A stretch of DNA of 19,164 nt from Candidatus Omnitrophota bacterium (GTDB lineage: Bacteria > Omnitrophota > Gorgyraeia > JABMQH01), in the NCBI GenBank assembly GCA_026387595.1, contig JAPLLL010000084.1, forward strand, positions 1 to 19,164. The letters run 5' to 3'. Shown here in pieces: positions 1 through 8,970 of the stretch. The notes beneath the pieces are model-generated. The model made no database searches. It saw only the letters and a program-made list of their open reading frames with translations, and was not told the origin of the DNA. Positions within the stretch are counted from its first letter, which is position 1, and each line of letters starts with the position of its first letter. Position numbers and translations under genes: made by a program.

Positions 1-1197
1 AAACCGTTTGCAGGTATAAACGGCAGCGGCAAACATTTAAACTGGTCGCTTGCCGATAATAAAGGAAACAATCTTCTTAATCCCGGCGATACACCCGAAG
101 ATAACCTTCAGTTTTTGGCAGTGCTTGCCGCGGTATTAAGGGCTGTGCATCTTCACGCGGATCTTTTGCGCGCAAGCGTTGCTCTCGCCGGTAACGAGCA
201 CAGGCTCGGGGCAAACGAAGCGCCTCCGGCCATCGTGAGCGTATTCCTGGGCGACCAGCTTACCGGCATCCTTAATACGCTGGAAAACGGGTCCAAGAAA
301 AAAATATCCAAAAAGGATATTATTGATCTCGGTATAGGCAGGCTGCCTAAATTCAATAAGGACTCTACCGACAGGAACCGCACCTCTACGTTCGCATTTA
401 CCGGGGCAAAATTCGAGTTCAGGGCGGTCGGTTCTTCGCAGAATATCTCTACGCCAATAACCGTGATCAACACTATAATAGCCGAATCACTGGATTATGT
501 GGCCCATCAGATACAGAAAGCTGCGGCCGGTAAAAAAGATTTTAACGCGGCTGCGCTGCAGGTGATCAGCCGGATAACCAAGGATGCCAAAGATATCCGT
601 TTTGAGGGCAACAATTACGCGCCGGAGTGGATAAAAGAGGCTAAAAAGAGGGGCCTGCCGAATATCGCCTCCACGTATGAGGCGCTGGAAGCCTTAACAA
701 AGGAAAAGAATATCGCCTTGTTTGAAAAATACAGGGTATTTTCCAGGGAAGAGATCGTTGCGCGTTATCACATATGGATACACATGTACAACCTGACCCT
801 GGACATAGAAGCCAATACGCTCAGTGAGATGGTCAACGCAAGCATAGTCCCTGCCGGCTATGAGTACCAGAGCCTTTTGGCCGGTAATCTGGAAAAAGTT
901 ACCAGACTTAAAAAGGAAGCGGAATTAAAAATAGACCCGTCCGCCTCAGCGGACCAAAAAGAACATTTAAGCGAGGTAGTTTCAAAGATCTATTATGTAA
1001 GGCGCAATGTAAAGGAAATGATAAAGCTACTTGAAAAGGCGGCAAAACTTGATAATGAAGAGCGGGCAAAGATATATTTCGAGGAGCTTAAACCGCTAAT
1101 GGAACATATAAGAAGGCATACAGACGACCTGGAACGGGTGGTCTCTGACGAACACTGGGACCTTCCGAAATACAGGGAGATGCTGTTTATAAAATAA
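1..1197 (+). CDS. glnN: Glutamine synthetase type III (GSIII), 3' part, 5' end outside the window
   Basis: This is the C-terminal 398 residues of a type III glutamine synthetase, which makes glutamine from glutamate, ammonia and ATP in the cytoplasm. The frame is open from the first base. It begins with KPFAGINGSGKHLNWSL, the conserved GSIII active-site segment, and continues through an NEHRLGANEAPPAI-like stretch and the typical GSIII ending (DLPKYREMLFI). Family members are about 700 residues long, so roughly the first 300 residues lie upstream. A GTG at 115 is only an internal codon. The stop is one base before the gltB ATG, so the two genes are almost certainly co-transcribed and translationally coupled, joining ammonia fixation to GOGAT. 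Identification is firm; the symbol glnN follows common usage for GSIII. Confidence 0.93.
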   Translation, partial: KPFAGINGSGKHLNWSLADNKGNNLLNPGDTPEDNLQFLAVLAAVLRAVHLHADLLRASVALAGNEHRLGANEAPPAIVSVFLGDQLTGILNTLENGSKKKISKKDIIDLGIGRLPKFNKDSTDRNRTSTFAFTGAKFEFRAVGSSQNISTPITVINTIIAESLDYVAHQIQKAAAGKKDFNAAALQVISRITKDAKDIRFEGNNYAPEWIKEAKKRGLPNIASTYEALEALTKEKNIALFEKYRVFSREEIVARYHIWIHMYNLTLDIEANTLSEMVNASIVPAGYEYQSLLAGNLEKVTRLKKEAELKIDPSASADQKEHLSEVVSKIYYVRRNVKEMIKLLEKAAKLDNEERAKIYFEELKPLMEHIRRHTDDLERVVSDEHWDLPKYREMLFIK

Positions 1198-1198
1198 C

Positions 1199-2470
1199 AT
1201 GAGCTATAGAAACTTTCCGCCTCAACAGGGCTTATACGATCCGCGCTTCGAGCACGATGCGTGCGGGGTGGGGTTTGTCTGCGACATAAAGGGCCGGTCT
1301 TCGCAGGAAATAGTAAGACAGGGCCTTGAGGCGCTAAGGCGGCTTTCTCACCGCGGGGCAACCGGCGCTGACCCGAAGACCGGGGACGGCGCAGGCGTAT
1401 TGATACAGGTCCCGCATGAGTTCCTAGCCAGGGTATGCGCTGAAAATAAAATAAAGCTGCCCGGCAAGGGCGAATACGGCACGGGTATCGTGTTCCTGCC
1501 CACTGATAACGACGAGCGCATGTTCTGTAAAAACGTTTTTTCAACCGTTATTAAAAAGCAAGGATTGGCACTTTTGGGCTGGCGCAAGGTGCCGGTTGAT
1601 AACAGGGATATAGGAAGGACGGCAAGGAAAACCCAGCCTGTGATCGAGCAGGTTTTCATAGGCAGCGGAAAAGCTTTGCAGGATAAAGACGGCCTGGGGC
1701 TTGAAAGAAAGCTTTATATCGTCAGAAAATTAATTGAAAATGCCGTGGAAAGATCAGGTCTTTTGCAGAAATCCTTTTTCTACATTACAAACCTGTCAAG
1801 CCGCACGGTCTCGTATAAAGGGCTTCTCATGCCTTCGCAGGTAGAGAACTTCTTTGTGGACCTTAAAGAAAAAGACGTCGCCAGCGCAATATGCCTGGTG
1901 CACTCGCGCTACAGCACCAATACGTTCCCGACCTGGGACCTTGCCCAGCCGTTCAGGTTCCTGGCGCATAACGGGGAAATAAATACGCTGCGCGGCAACA
2001 TTAACTGGATGGCAGCAAGAGAGGGCATCCTGAAAAGCAATCTTTTCGGCAAAGACCTTAAAAACATCCTGCCGGTCATTGTGCCGGGCGGAAGCGATTC
2101 AGCAGCGCTGGACAACATGTTTGAGCTCCTCTGCCTATCGGGCAGAAGCATGGCGCATGCCATGATGATGCTTATACCGCCTGCCTGGGGCCAGGATAAA
2201 TTCATGGTTGAAAAATTAAAAAATTTTTACAGGTACCATGCCTGCCTTATGGAGCCCTGGGACGGGCCCGCTGCTGTTGTCTTTACCGACGGCACAAGCG
2301 TAGGCGCCGTGCTGGACAGGAACGGCCTGCGCCCCGCACGCTATATCATTACCAAGGGCGGCTTCGTCGTCATGGCGTCCGAAGTCGGGGTCCTCGACAT
2401 CAACCCTGCGGATATCAAGTCTTCCGGACGGCTCGAGCCGGGTAAGATATTCCTTGGATGTTTTTCATAG
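1199..2470 (+). CDS. gltB: Glutamate synthase large subunit, N-terminal glutaminase (GATase2) part, frame-interrupted
   Basis: This 423-residue frame is the N-terminal amidotransferase domain of the GOGAT large subunit, which releases ammonia from glutamine for transfer to 2-oxoglutarate. Cys22 in HDACGVGFV should become the N-terminal nucleophile after removal of a 21-residue propeptide, as in known GltB proteins. HSRYSTNTFPTWDLAQP, HNGEINTLRGN and DRNGLRPARY are classic GATase2/GltB motifs. The frame runs past GRLEPGKIFL and then meets TAG at 2468, where the family would continue with an IDT-x-x-GRI segment. That continuation is present in the -1 frame starting at 2458. The gene is therefore one gltB reading frame broken near residue 419 by an indel, or less likely a natural split at the domain border. 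The start ATG is 1 base after the glnN stop. Confidence 0.9.
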   Translation: MSYRNFPPQQGLYDPRFEHDACGVGFVCDIKGRSSQEIVRQGLEALRRLSHRGATGADPKTGDGAGVLIQVPHEFLARVCAENKIKLPGKGEYGTGIVFLPTDNDERMFCKNVFSTVIKKQGLALLGWRKVPVDNRDIGRTARKTQPVIEQVFIGSGKALQDKDGLGLERKLYIVRKLIENAVERSGLLQKSFFYITNLSSRTVSYKGLLMPSQVENFFVDLKEKDVASAICLVHSRYSTNTFPTWDLAQPFRFLAHNGEINTLRGNINWMAAREGILKSNLFGKDLKNILPVIVPGGSDSAALDNMFELLCLSGRSMAHAMMMLIPPAWGQDKFMVEKLKNFYRYHACLMEPWDGPAAVVFTDGTSVGAVLDRNGLRPARYIITKGGFVVMASEVGVLDINPADIKSSGRLEPGKIFLGCFS

Positions 2471-5400
2471 ATACCTCGCTGGGCCGAATAGTGGATGACT
2501 CGCAGGTAAAAGACGAGATAGCCTCCCGCCGCGACTACGGCGCATGGCTTAAAAAATACACGGTAGAGCTTGATAAATTAGAATCCGAGGAAACCAGCTT
2601 TAATGGGCATGAAGATGTCCTTACACAGTTAAAGGCATTCGGTTATACGCGGGAAGACCTTAAGGTGATCATAAAGCCGATGGCTGACAAGGCAGTTGAG
2701 CCCATAGGGTCCATGGGCAATGATACGCCTCATGCGGTTTTATCGCAGAGGCCGCAGCTTCTTTATAATTATTTCAAGCAGCTGTTCGCGCAGGTCACGA
2801 ATCCTGCGATAGACCCTATAAGGGAAGAACTTGTCATGAGCCTTGAGACTTATCTGGGCCCGGACAAAAATATCCTGGATGAGACGTCGGAACATTGCCA
2901 TAAACTGGCCGTCAAGCAGCCCATTTTAACGAATGAGGAGCTTGAAAAGATAAGAAATATAAAGGAAAACGGCTTCAGGACAAAAACTATCTCCACTTTA
3001 TTTAAACCGGATGAGAAAAATTTTATCGGGAAGCTAGACGCTGTGTGCAAAGAGGCGTATTCGGCGATCAAAGACGGTTACAGCTTTATTATATTAAGCG
3101 ACCGCGGCGTAAACAATGAATATGCTGCCTTGCCTGCATTGCTTGCGATAGGCGCGGTGCACCATTATCTGATAAAAAAGAGCCTGCGCAACCAGATAGG
3201 GATAATCGTTGAAAGCGGAGAACCGAGAGAGGTGCATCATTTCGCGCTGCTTTTGGGATACGGGGCGGACTGCATAAACCCATATCTTGCATTCGACGCT
3301 GTAAATTACCTGATCAGAGAACAGGAATTGGGTTTGGACCTTGAGCATGCGGTGCGCCACTATATAAAGGCCGTTGATAAGGGCATACTTAAAATATTAT
3401 CCAAGATGGGCATATCCACCCTGCAAAGTTACAGGGGCGCGCAGATATTTGAGGCGCTGGGGCTGAATAATGACGTAATTGAGCGGTGTTTTGCCGGCAC
3501 TGTTTCAAGGATAGGCGGTTCAAGCCTTGAGATCCTTGCCAGGGAAACCATCTCAAGGCACAAAGAGGCCTATTCCGATAAAGCTGCTCAACAGCAATAT
3601 CTGGCTGCGGGCGGGGTATACCAGTGGAAGAAAGATGGAGAGTTCCATCTCTGGAACCCGGAAAGTATTGCAGCGCTGCAGGACGCGACAAGGCAGGGGG
3701 ATTATAATAAATTCAAAGAGTTCGCGCAGCTGATAAACCCAGCCCTTCCTACTACGAAGAAACTCTCCGAAGAAAAGAAGGGCTGGGTAAACGACCAGAC
3801 AAGCAATCCTACGACATTGCGAAGTTTATTAAAATTCAAGCGCGTTAAACCTGTACCTCTTGACGAGGTTGAGCCGGTTGAAGAGATAGTAAAACGTTTT
3901 GCAACCGGCGCGATGAGCTTCGGCTCCATAAGCAGGTCAACCCATGAAACGATAGCGATAGCCATGAACTCACTCGGCGCAAGATCAAACACCGGCGAAG
4001 GCGGGGAAGACCCTGCCAGGTTTGCCGTGGTAGCGGGCCAGGATTCCAAAAGAAGCGCGATAAAACAGGTTGCCTCAGGCAGGTTCGGGGTTACCATAAA
4101 TTATCTTGTCAATGCGGACGAGATCCAGATAAAAATAGCGCAGGGCGCAAAACCGGGTGAAGGCGGACAGCTGCCCGGCCATAAGGTAAGCGCGACGATC
4201 GCAAAGACCCGTTACACCACCCCGGGGGTAACATTGATATCGCCGCCGCCGCATCATGATATTTATTCCATAGAGGACCTTGCGCAGCTTATATTTGACC
4301 TTAAAAACGCAAATCCAAAAGCCAGGATAAGCGTAAAGCTTGTATCGGAGATCGGCGTTGGCACGGTTGCCGCAGGCGTTGCAAAAGGACATGCGGACAT
4401 GATCCTTATTTCGGGCGGAGACGGCGGCACAGGCGCATCGCCTATAAGCTCGATAAAACACGCCGGCCTGCCCTGGGAACTGGGGCTTTCGGAAGCGCAC
4501 CAGACCCTGGTGCTTAATGACTTAAGAGGCAGGGTGCGGCTCCAGACTGACGGACAGATGCGCACGGGCCGCGACGTGGCAATAGCCGCCATGCTGGGCG
4601 CGGAAGAATTCGGATTCTGCACGGCTGTGCTGATCGTGTCGGGATGCGTGATGCTGCGGCACTGCCATTTGAATAATTGCTCGGTCGGTGTGGCAACACA
4701 GGACGAGACCCTGGAAAAACGCTTCTCGGGCAAGCCCGAATATATCGTAAATTATTTCCGGTTCGTTGCGCAGGAACTGCGCGAGGTCATGGCCTCTCTG
4801 GGGATAAGGCGGCTTGATGACCTGGTCGGCAGGACAGACTTGTTAGACCTGGACAAAAAGAAGCTTCCATGGAAGGCAAATAAGATCGATTTCTCAAAAA
4901 TACTTTATAAACCCAGGATGCCTCATACAGTAGCTACGCATTATTTAAGGAAGCAGGATCACGGCATGGCAAACATACTGGACCTGCGGCTGATGGAAAA
5001 GGCCTATCTTGCGCTGGAAGACGGCGTGCCCGTAAAGATAGAGATGAACATAAAAAATACCGACAGGACAACCGGCGCCATGCTGAGCGGCAGCGTTTGC
5101 AGGAATTTTGGCGAGGCCGGCCTTGCGGAAAATACCATCCATGCGAAGTTTAAAGGCGTTGCGGGCCAGAGCTTCGGCGCTTTCTTGGCAAAAGGCATAA
5201 CCTTTGAGCTGGAGGGCATGGCGAATGACTACGTGGGAAAAGGCATTTCCGGCGGAAAGATCATTATTTATCCCGATAAAAACGTTTCTTTTAAGTCCGA
5301 AGAAAATATCATCATCGGCAACACCACATTTTACGGCGCAATAAACGGCCAGGCGTATATAAGCGGCAGGGCCGGAGAAAGGTTCTGCATAAGGAATTCC

Positions 5401-5796
5401 GGGCTCTCGGCCGTTGTGGAAGGCGTTGGCGACCACGGCTGCGAATACATGACGGGCGGAAGGGTGGTCGTGATTGGTGAGACCGGCAGGAATTTCGGCG
5501 CAGGCATGTCAGGCGGCATCGCTTACGTCTATGATATAAACGGCGACTTTAAGAATAAATGCAACATTGACATGGTGCAGCTGGAATGCCTGTCAGAAAC
5601 CGACCTGGGCACTGTACGACGGCTTTTGGAAAACCATTATAAATATACACACAGTTTGTTCGCGCATAAAATACTTTCCGATTTTCACAACGAGGCTGTA
5701 AAATTCGTCAAGGTAATGCCGCTGGAATACAAAAAGGTCCTGGCCGAAGATATATTGGCGCAAAAACTAGACCTGGCAGAGGTATCAGATGGGTGA
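2458..5796 (+). CDS. gltB: Glutamate synthase large subunit, central, FMN and C-terminal domains
   Basis: This 1112-residue frame supplies the rest of GOGAT large subunit: the central domain, the FMN-binding synthase barrel that forms glutamate, and the C-terminal beta-helix. Visible landmarks are a GGEDPARF motif, PGEGGQLPGHKV, GGDGGTGASPISS and the cysteines of the 3Fe-4S cluster, Cys730, Cys736 and Cys741, spaced C-x5-C-x4-C in SGCVMLRHCHLNNC. Gly-rich repeats (GISGGKIIIY, GRAGERF, GGRVVVIGETGRNFGAGMSGG) mark the C-terminal helix. Together with the upstream frame the total is close to 1500 residues, normal for bacterial GltB. The ATG at 2458 overlaps the upstream frame by 13 bases and has no clear ribosome binding site, which argues for a broken gene rather than two designed genes. 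Residues 428-445 are an 18-residue in-frame palindromic insertion. The stop overlaps gltD by 8 bases. Confidence 0.93.
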   Translation: MFFIDTSLGRIVDDSQVKDEIASRRDYGAWLKKYTVELDKLESEETSFNGHEDVLTQLKAFGYTREDLKVIIKPMADKAVEPIGSMGNDTPHAVLSQRPQLLYNYFKQLFAQVTNPAIDPIREELVMSLETYLGPDKNILDETSEHCHKLAVKQPILTNEELEKIRNIKENGFRTKTISTLFKPDEKNFIGKLDAVCKEAYSAIKDGYSFIILSDRGVNNEYAALPALLAIGAVHHYLIKKSLRNQIGIIVESGEPREVHHFALLLGYGADCINPYLAFDAVNYLIREQELGLDLEHAVRHYIKAVDKGILKILSKMGISTLQSYRGAQIFEALGLNNDVIERCFAGTVSRIGGSSLEILARETISRHKEAYSDKAAQQQYLAAGGVYQWKKDGEFHLWNPESIAALQDATRQGDYNKFKEFAQLINPALPTTKKLSEEKKGWVNDQTSNPTTLRSLLKFKRVKPVPLDEVEPVEEIVKRFATGAMSFGSISRSTHETIAIAMNSLGARSNTGEGGEDPARFAVVAGQDSKRSAIKQVASGRFGVTINYLVNADEIQIKIAQGAKPGEGGQLPGHKVSATIAKTRYTTPGVTLISPPPHHDIYSIEDLAQLIFDLKNANPKARISVKLVSEIGVGTVAAGVAKGHADMILISGGDGGTGASPISSIKHAGLPWELGLSEAHQTLVLNDLRGRVRLQTDGQMRTGRDVAIAAMLGAEEFGFCTAVLIVSGCVMLRHCHLNNCSVGVATQDETLEKRFSGKPEYIVNYFRFVAQELREVMASLGIRRLDDLVGRTDLLDLDKKKLPWKANKIDFSKILYKPRMPHTVATHYLRKQDHGMANILDLRLMEKAYLALEDGVPVKIEMNIKNTDRTTGAMLSGSVCRNFGEAGLAENTIHAKFKGVAGQSFGAFLAKGITFELEGMANDYVGKGISGGKIIIYPDKNVSFKSEENIIIGNTTFYGAINGQAYISGRAGERFCIRNSGLSAVVEGVGDHGCEYMTGGRVVVIGETGRNFGAGMSGGIAYVYDINGDFKNKCNIDMVQLECLSETDLGTVRRLLENHYKYTHSLFAHKILSDFHNEAVKFVKVMPLEYKKVLAEDILAQKLDLAEVSDG
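3734..3791. repeat. 50-nt palindromic insertion in gltB, flanked by TAAA direct repeats
   Basis: A TAAA at 3734-3737 is repeated at 3788-3791. Between them, 3738-3787 begins CCCAGCCCTT and ends AAGGGCTGGG, a perfect 10-bp terminal inverted repeat around a 30-nt middle. It is read in frame as NPALP...KKGWVN. Removing 54 nt (element plus one TAAA) leaves FAQLINDQTSNPTTLRSLL, which matches how GltB homologues run through this linker as I remember them. The same termini and the same flanking TAAA occur in carB at 13003-13036. Confidence 0.75.
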
Positions 5797-7144
5797 TCCG
5801 AAAGGATTCTTAACTGTTAAAAGGAAGGCTGCGGAATACAGGCCGGTGTGCGAGCGCATAAAAGATTACGGCGAAGTAACTGTTCCGCGGCCTGAAGGTT
5901 ACTCCAAGGAACAGGCCTCCCGGTGCATGGACTGCGGAACGCCTTTCTGTAATTGGGCATGCCCTGTAGGCAATTATATACCGGAATGGAATGACCTGAT
6001 GTTCCGCGGCCAGTGGAAACAGGCTTTAAAACTATTGTGCGCAACAAATAACCTGCCTGAGATCACAGGAAGGATCTGTCCGGCCCTTTGCGAATACTCC
6101 TGCGTCCTGGGAATAAACGACGACGCTGTGACCATAAGGGAAAACGAACTTGCGATAATCGAGCGAGGCTTTAAACTCGGCCTGATAGCGCCTAATCCGC
6201 CGCACCATCGCAGCGGGAAAAGCGTGACTGTTATAGGTTCCGGCCCTGCGGGCCTTGTATGCGCAGACCAGCTGAATAAAGCGGGTCACAATGTCGTGGT
6301 TTTTGAAAAGGACGACAAGCCCGGCGGGATCCTGCGATACGGCATACCGGATTTTAAGTTAGATAAACGCATCCTGGACAGGCGGCTTGAGCTTCTTAAA
6401 AAAGAAGGCGTGGAATTCCGGCCTTCTGTAAACGTGGGTGTTGACCTTTCCATATCCGCGCTAAAAAAAGATTTCGACGCTGTGTGCCTGACAGGAGGAT
6501 CGCGCACGCCCAGGGACATGAATATTGATGGCAGGGACTTAAAAGGTATATATTTCGCAATGGATTACCTTAAAGCGGCTAATAAAGGCGAGTCTGTTGA
6601 TTCAAAGGGCAAACAGGTCGTAGTTATAGGCGGAGGCGATACAGGGGCAGATTGCGTGGGCGTGGCGCACCGCGAAGGCGCATCGTGCGTGGTTCAGATA
6701 GAACTTTTAGCGCAGCCGTCCAAATGCCGTACAGCAAGTCAGCCGTGGCCGAAATACCCTGTTATCCTCAAAACATCAACAAGCCACGAAGAGGGCGGAG
6801 AGCGAAAATGGTCTATATCAACTAAAAAATTTATAGGCGAGGAAGGTTGCGTAAAAAAACTTTTGTGCGAGACCGCAGGAACGGAATTTGAGATCGAGGC
6901 TGACATTGTCATCCTGGCGCTTGGTTTTCTGCATCCTGAAAAACACGGGCTTCTTGAAAAACTGGGCGTGGAACTAGACCAGCGCGGCAACGTAAAGGCC
7001 GATGAGAATTTTATGACCAGCGTTAAAAGCGTATTTTCCGCAGGCGACATGCGCCGCGGCCAATCTCTTATCGTGTGGGCGATATCCGAAGGGAGAATGG
7101 CGGCGGATTCTATTGATAAATATCTGAGAAAGGACAGGTCCTAA
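5789..7144 (+). CDS. gltD: Glutamate synthase small subunit (NADPH-dependent, FAD and 4Fe-4S)
   Basis: The 451-residue product feeds electrons from NAD(P)H through FAD and iron-sulfur clusters to the GltB FMN site. Cys46, Cys49, Cys54 and Cys58 (CMDCGTPFCNWACP), followed by Cys97, Cys101 and Cys105 (CPALCEYSC), are the usual low-potential 4Fe-4S ligands. GSGPAG at 150-155 is the FAD dinucleotide fold, GGGDTG at 281-286 the NAD(P)H fold, and AGDMRRGQSLIVWAI near the C-terminus is the second FAD contact typical of GltD. Length is slightly below the usual 470-490, apparently from a shorter loop after residue 345. The ATG overlaps the gltB stop by 8 bases and the stop is 3 bases before glmS, so expression is tightly coupled on both sides. 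Confidence 0.96.
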   Translation: MGDPKGFLTVKRKAAEYRPVCERIKDYGEVTVPRPEGYSKEQASRCMDCGTPFCNWACPVGNYIPEWNDLMFRGQWKQALKLLCATNNLPEITGRICPALCEYSCVLGINDDAVTIRENELAIIERGFKLGLIAPNPPHHRSGKSVTVIGSGPAGLVCADQLNKAGHNVVVFEKDDKPGGILRYGIPDFKLDKRILDRRLELLKKEGVEFRPSVNVGVDLSISALKKDFDAVCLTGGSRTPRDMNIDGRDLKGIYFAMDYLKAANKGESVDSKGKQVVVIGGGDTGADCVGVAHREGASCVVQIELLAQPSKCRTASQPWPKYPVILKTSTSHEEGGERKWSISTKKFIGEEGCVKKLLCETAGTEFEIEADIVILALGFLHPEKHGLLEKLGVELDQRGNVKADENFMTSVKSVFSAGDMRRGQSLIVWAISEGRMAADSIDKYLRKDRS

Positions 7145-7147
7145 CTG

Positions 7148-8956
7148 ATGTGCGGTATCTTTGGTTACATAGGGGATAAGAATTGCGTCCCCATTCTTAT
7201 AGGCGGGTTGAAAAAGCTCGAATACAGGGGATATGACAGCGCAGGTATTTGCGTTGCGGACGGCTGTAGATTAACCGTAGTTAAAAAACGCGGCAAGATC
7301 GCCGATCTGGAAGGTTCCTTGCGCCTGAAAAAAATAATCGGGACAATAGGCATAGCCCACACAAGATGGGCCACGCACGGCGAGCCAAATGAAGTAAACG
7401 CCCATCCTCATACGGATTGCTGCGGTAAGATAGCGATAGTCCACAACGGCATAATCGAGAACTACGCCCCGTTAAAAAAGCTACTTGAGCAGGAAGGCCA
7501 TAAAATAGTTTCGCAGACCGATTCCGAGGTGCTCGCCCACTTAATAGAAAAATTTTACGCCGGAGACCTTGAAAAAGCGGTTATCCAGGCGCTGAAAATT
7601 GTCGACGGGGCATTCGGCCTTGCGGCGCTTCATGAAAATGAGGATAGGATCGTAGTTGCCAGGAGGGGATCGCCGCTTATTGTCGGAATCGGCAAAAACG
7701 AAATGTTGATATCCTCAGACGCCGCTGCGTTATTAAACCATACTAAAAAAGCGGTGTATATGGCCGATAACGAGGTCGCATCTGTAACAAAAAACGGATA
7801 TATAATTAAACATTTAAACGGCGGCCGGCTTGCGGCGAAAAAGGTGGATAAAATAAAATGGGCTGCGGCGCAGGTTGAAAAAGGCGATTTCGCGCATTTC
7901 ATGCTCAAGGAAATTTATGAGCAGCCCGAGACGATAGAAAACGCGCTGCGCGGCAGGATCAAGCATGGCCGGATAAAACTTAGTATTGAACTCAATGTAA
8001 GCACGGTACGCCGGATAATTATAACCGCATGCGGCACAAGCTGGCATTCCGCGTTATTGGGAAAATACATCATAGAAAGTCTCGCGTCCATTCCGGTAGA
8101 GGTAGATTACGCCTCCGAGTTCAGGTATAGAAGTCCGCTCATAAAAAGGGATGACCTCGTTGTGGCGATCTCGCAGTCAGGCGAGACTGCTGATACGCTT
8201 GGTGCGATACGCGAGGCAAAGGAAAAATTTGCCAAAACGCTCGGGATCATCAATACGGTCGGCTCATCAATAGCGCGGGACGTGGATTCCGGGATATATC
8301 TGCATGCGGGCCCGGAAATAGGCGTAGCCAGCACAAAGGCCTTTACGTCGCAGGTCGCAGTATTGATACTTTTCGCGCTTTACCTGAGGCAGGCCCGCGG
8401 CGGTGCTTTGGATAAAAATATTATCGGGGAATTGTGCGGGGTCCCGCAAAAAATACGTCATATTCTGGAAAACACCTCCGGCATAAAAAGCATAGCGCAA
8501 AGATTCAAGAATAGCCCGAATTTTCTTTATCTGGGCCGCGGCGTCAATTTCCCCGTTGCCCTGGAGGGCGCGCTGAAACTTAAGGAGGTCTCTTATATCC
8601 ACGCAGAGGGGTACCCGGCAGCCGAGATGAAACACGGCCCGATCGCGCTGATAGACAAAAAGATGCCGGTCGTGTTTCTGGCTACAGAAGACCGTTTTCT
8701 TAATAAGATCCTTAGCAATATACACGAAGTAAAAGCGCGGGGCGGTATAATAATCGCCGTAGCAAACGGAAACGGTTCAAAAAAGGTGCGTAGGCTTGCC
8801 GAACATATCATAACGGTCCCTAGCACCTTAAAAAGCGAGCTGTCGCCTATTATAAACGTTATCCCGCTTCAGCTTATCGCTTACTATATCGCTAACGCAA
8901 AGGGTATAAATATGGATAAACCGAGAAATCTGGCAAAATCAGTTACGGTCGAATAA
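7148..8956 (+). CDS. glmS: Glutamine--fructose-6-phosphate aminotransferase (isomerizing)
   Basis: The 602-residue enzyme converts fructose-6-phosphate and glutamine to glucosamine-6-phosphate, the entry step to peptidoglycan and lipopolysaccharide amino sugars. It starts MCGIFGYIGD, so Cys2 becomes the catalytic N-terminal cysteine. The GATase2 half contains YRGYDSAGI, HTRWATHGEPN and HNGIIENY. Two SIS sugar-binding domains follow, with TACGTSWHSALLGK and SQSGETADTL in the first and GRGVNFPVALEGALKLKE in the second. The C-terminus ends KPRNLAKSVTVE, as in known GlmS. Length is normal and I see no defect. It is the third glutamine-using enzyme in the run, placed 3 bases after gltD and 14 bases before pyrG. 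No glmS ribozyme is visible upstream, nor would one fit in the 3-base gap. Confidence 0.97.
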   Translation: MCGIFGYIGDKNCVPILIGGLKKLEYRGYDSAGICVADGCRLTVVKKRGKIADLEGSLRLKKIIGTIGIAHTRWATHGEPNEVNAHPHTDCCGKIAIVHNGIIENYAPLKKLLEQEGHKIVSQTDSEVLAHLIEKFYAGDLEKAVIQALKIVDGAFGLAALHENEDRIVVARRGSPLIVGIGKNEMLISSDAAALLNHTKKAVYMADNEVASVTKNGYIIKHLNGGRLAAKKVDKIKWAAAQVEKGDFAHFMLKEIYEQPETIENALRGRIKHGRIKLSIELNVSTVRRIIITACGTSWHSALLGKYIIESLASIPVEVDYASEFRYRSPLIKRDDLVVAISQSGETADTLGAIREAKEKFAKTLGIINTVGSSIARDVDSGIYLHAGPEIGVASTKAFTSQVAVLILFALYLRQARGGALDKNIIGELCGVPQKIRHILENTSGIKSIAQRFKNSPNFLYLGRGVNFPVALEGALKLKEVSYIHAEGYPAAEMKHGPIALIDKKMPVVFLATEDRFLNKILSNIHEVKARGGIIIAVANGNGSKKVRRLAEHIITVPSTLKSELSPIINVIPLQLIAYYIANAKGINMDKPRNLAKSVTVE

Positions 8957-8970
8957 CCGAAAGGGGCTAT

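Noticed and set aside
115..117. GTG at 115 as the start of the glutamine synthetase
   Set aside because: The frame is open from base 1 and carries the conserved GSIII segment KPFAGINGSGKH before it.
1573..1640. GGGCTGG and AACCCAGCC in gltB as a third palindromic element
   Set aside because: The order is reversed compared with the two real copies, there are no TAAA flanks, and the peptide (GWRKVPVDN...TQPVIEQVF) is normal GltB sequence.
2458..2470. Programmed -1 frameshift in gltB
   Set aside because: TTTTT could slip, but there is no downstream stimulating structure I can see, and the product would hold four residues not found in the family; kept only as a minor alternative.
3089..3691. 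Long open frames antisense to gltB
   Set aside because: They lie fully inside conserved GltB coding sequence, have no ribosome binding site and no recognisable motif; expected shadows of codon bias.
7145..7147. glmS ribozyme before glmS
   Set aside because: The gap to gltD is three bases and no ribozyme core is visible in the end of gltD.
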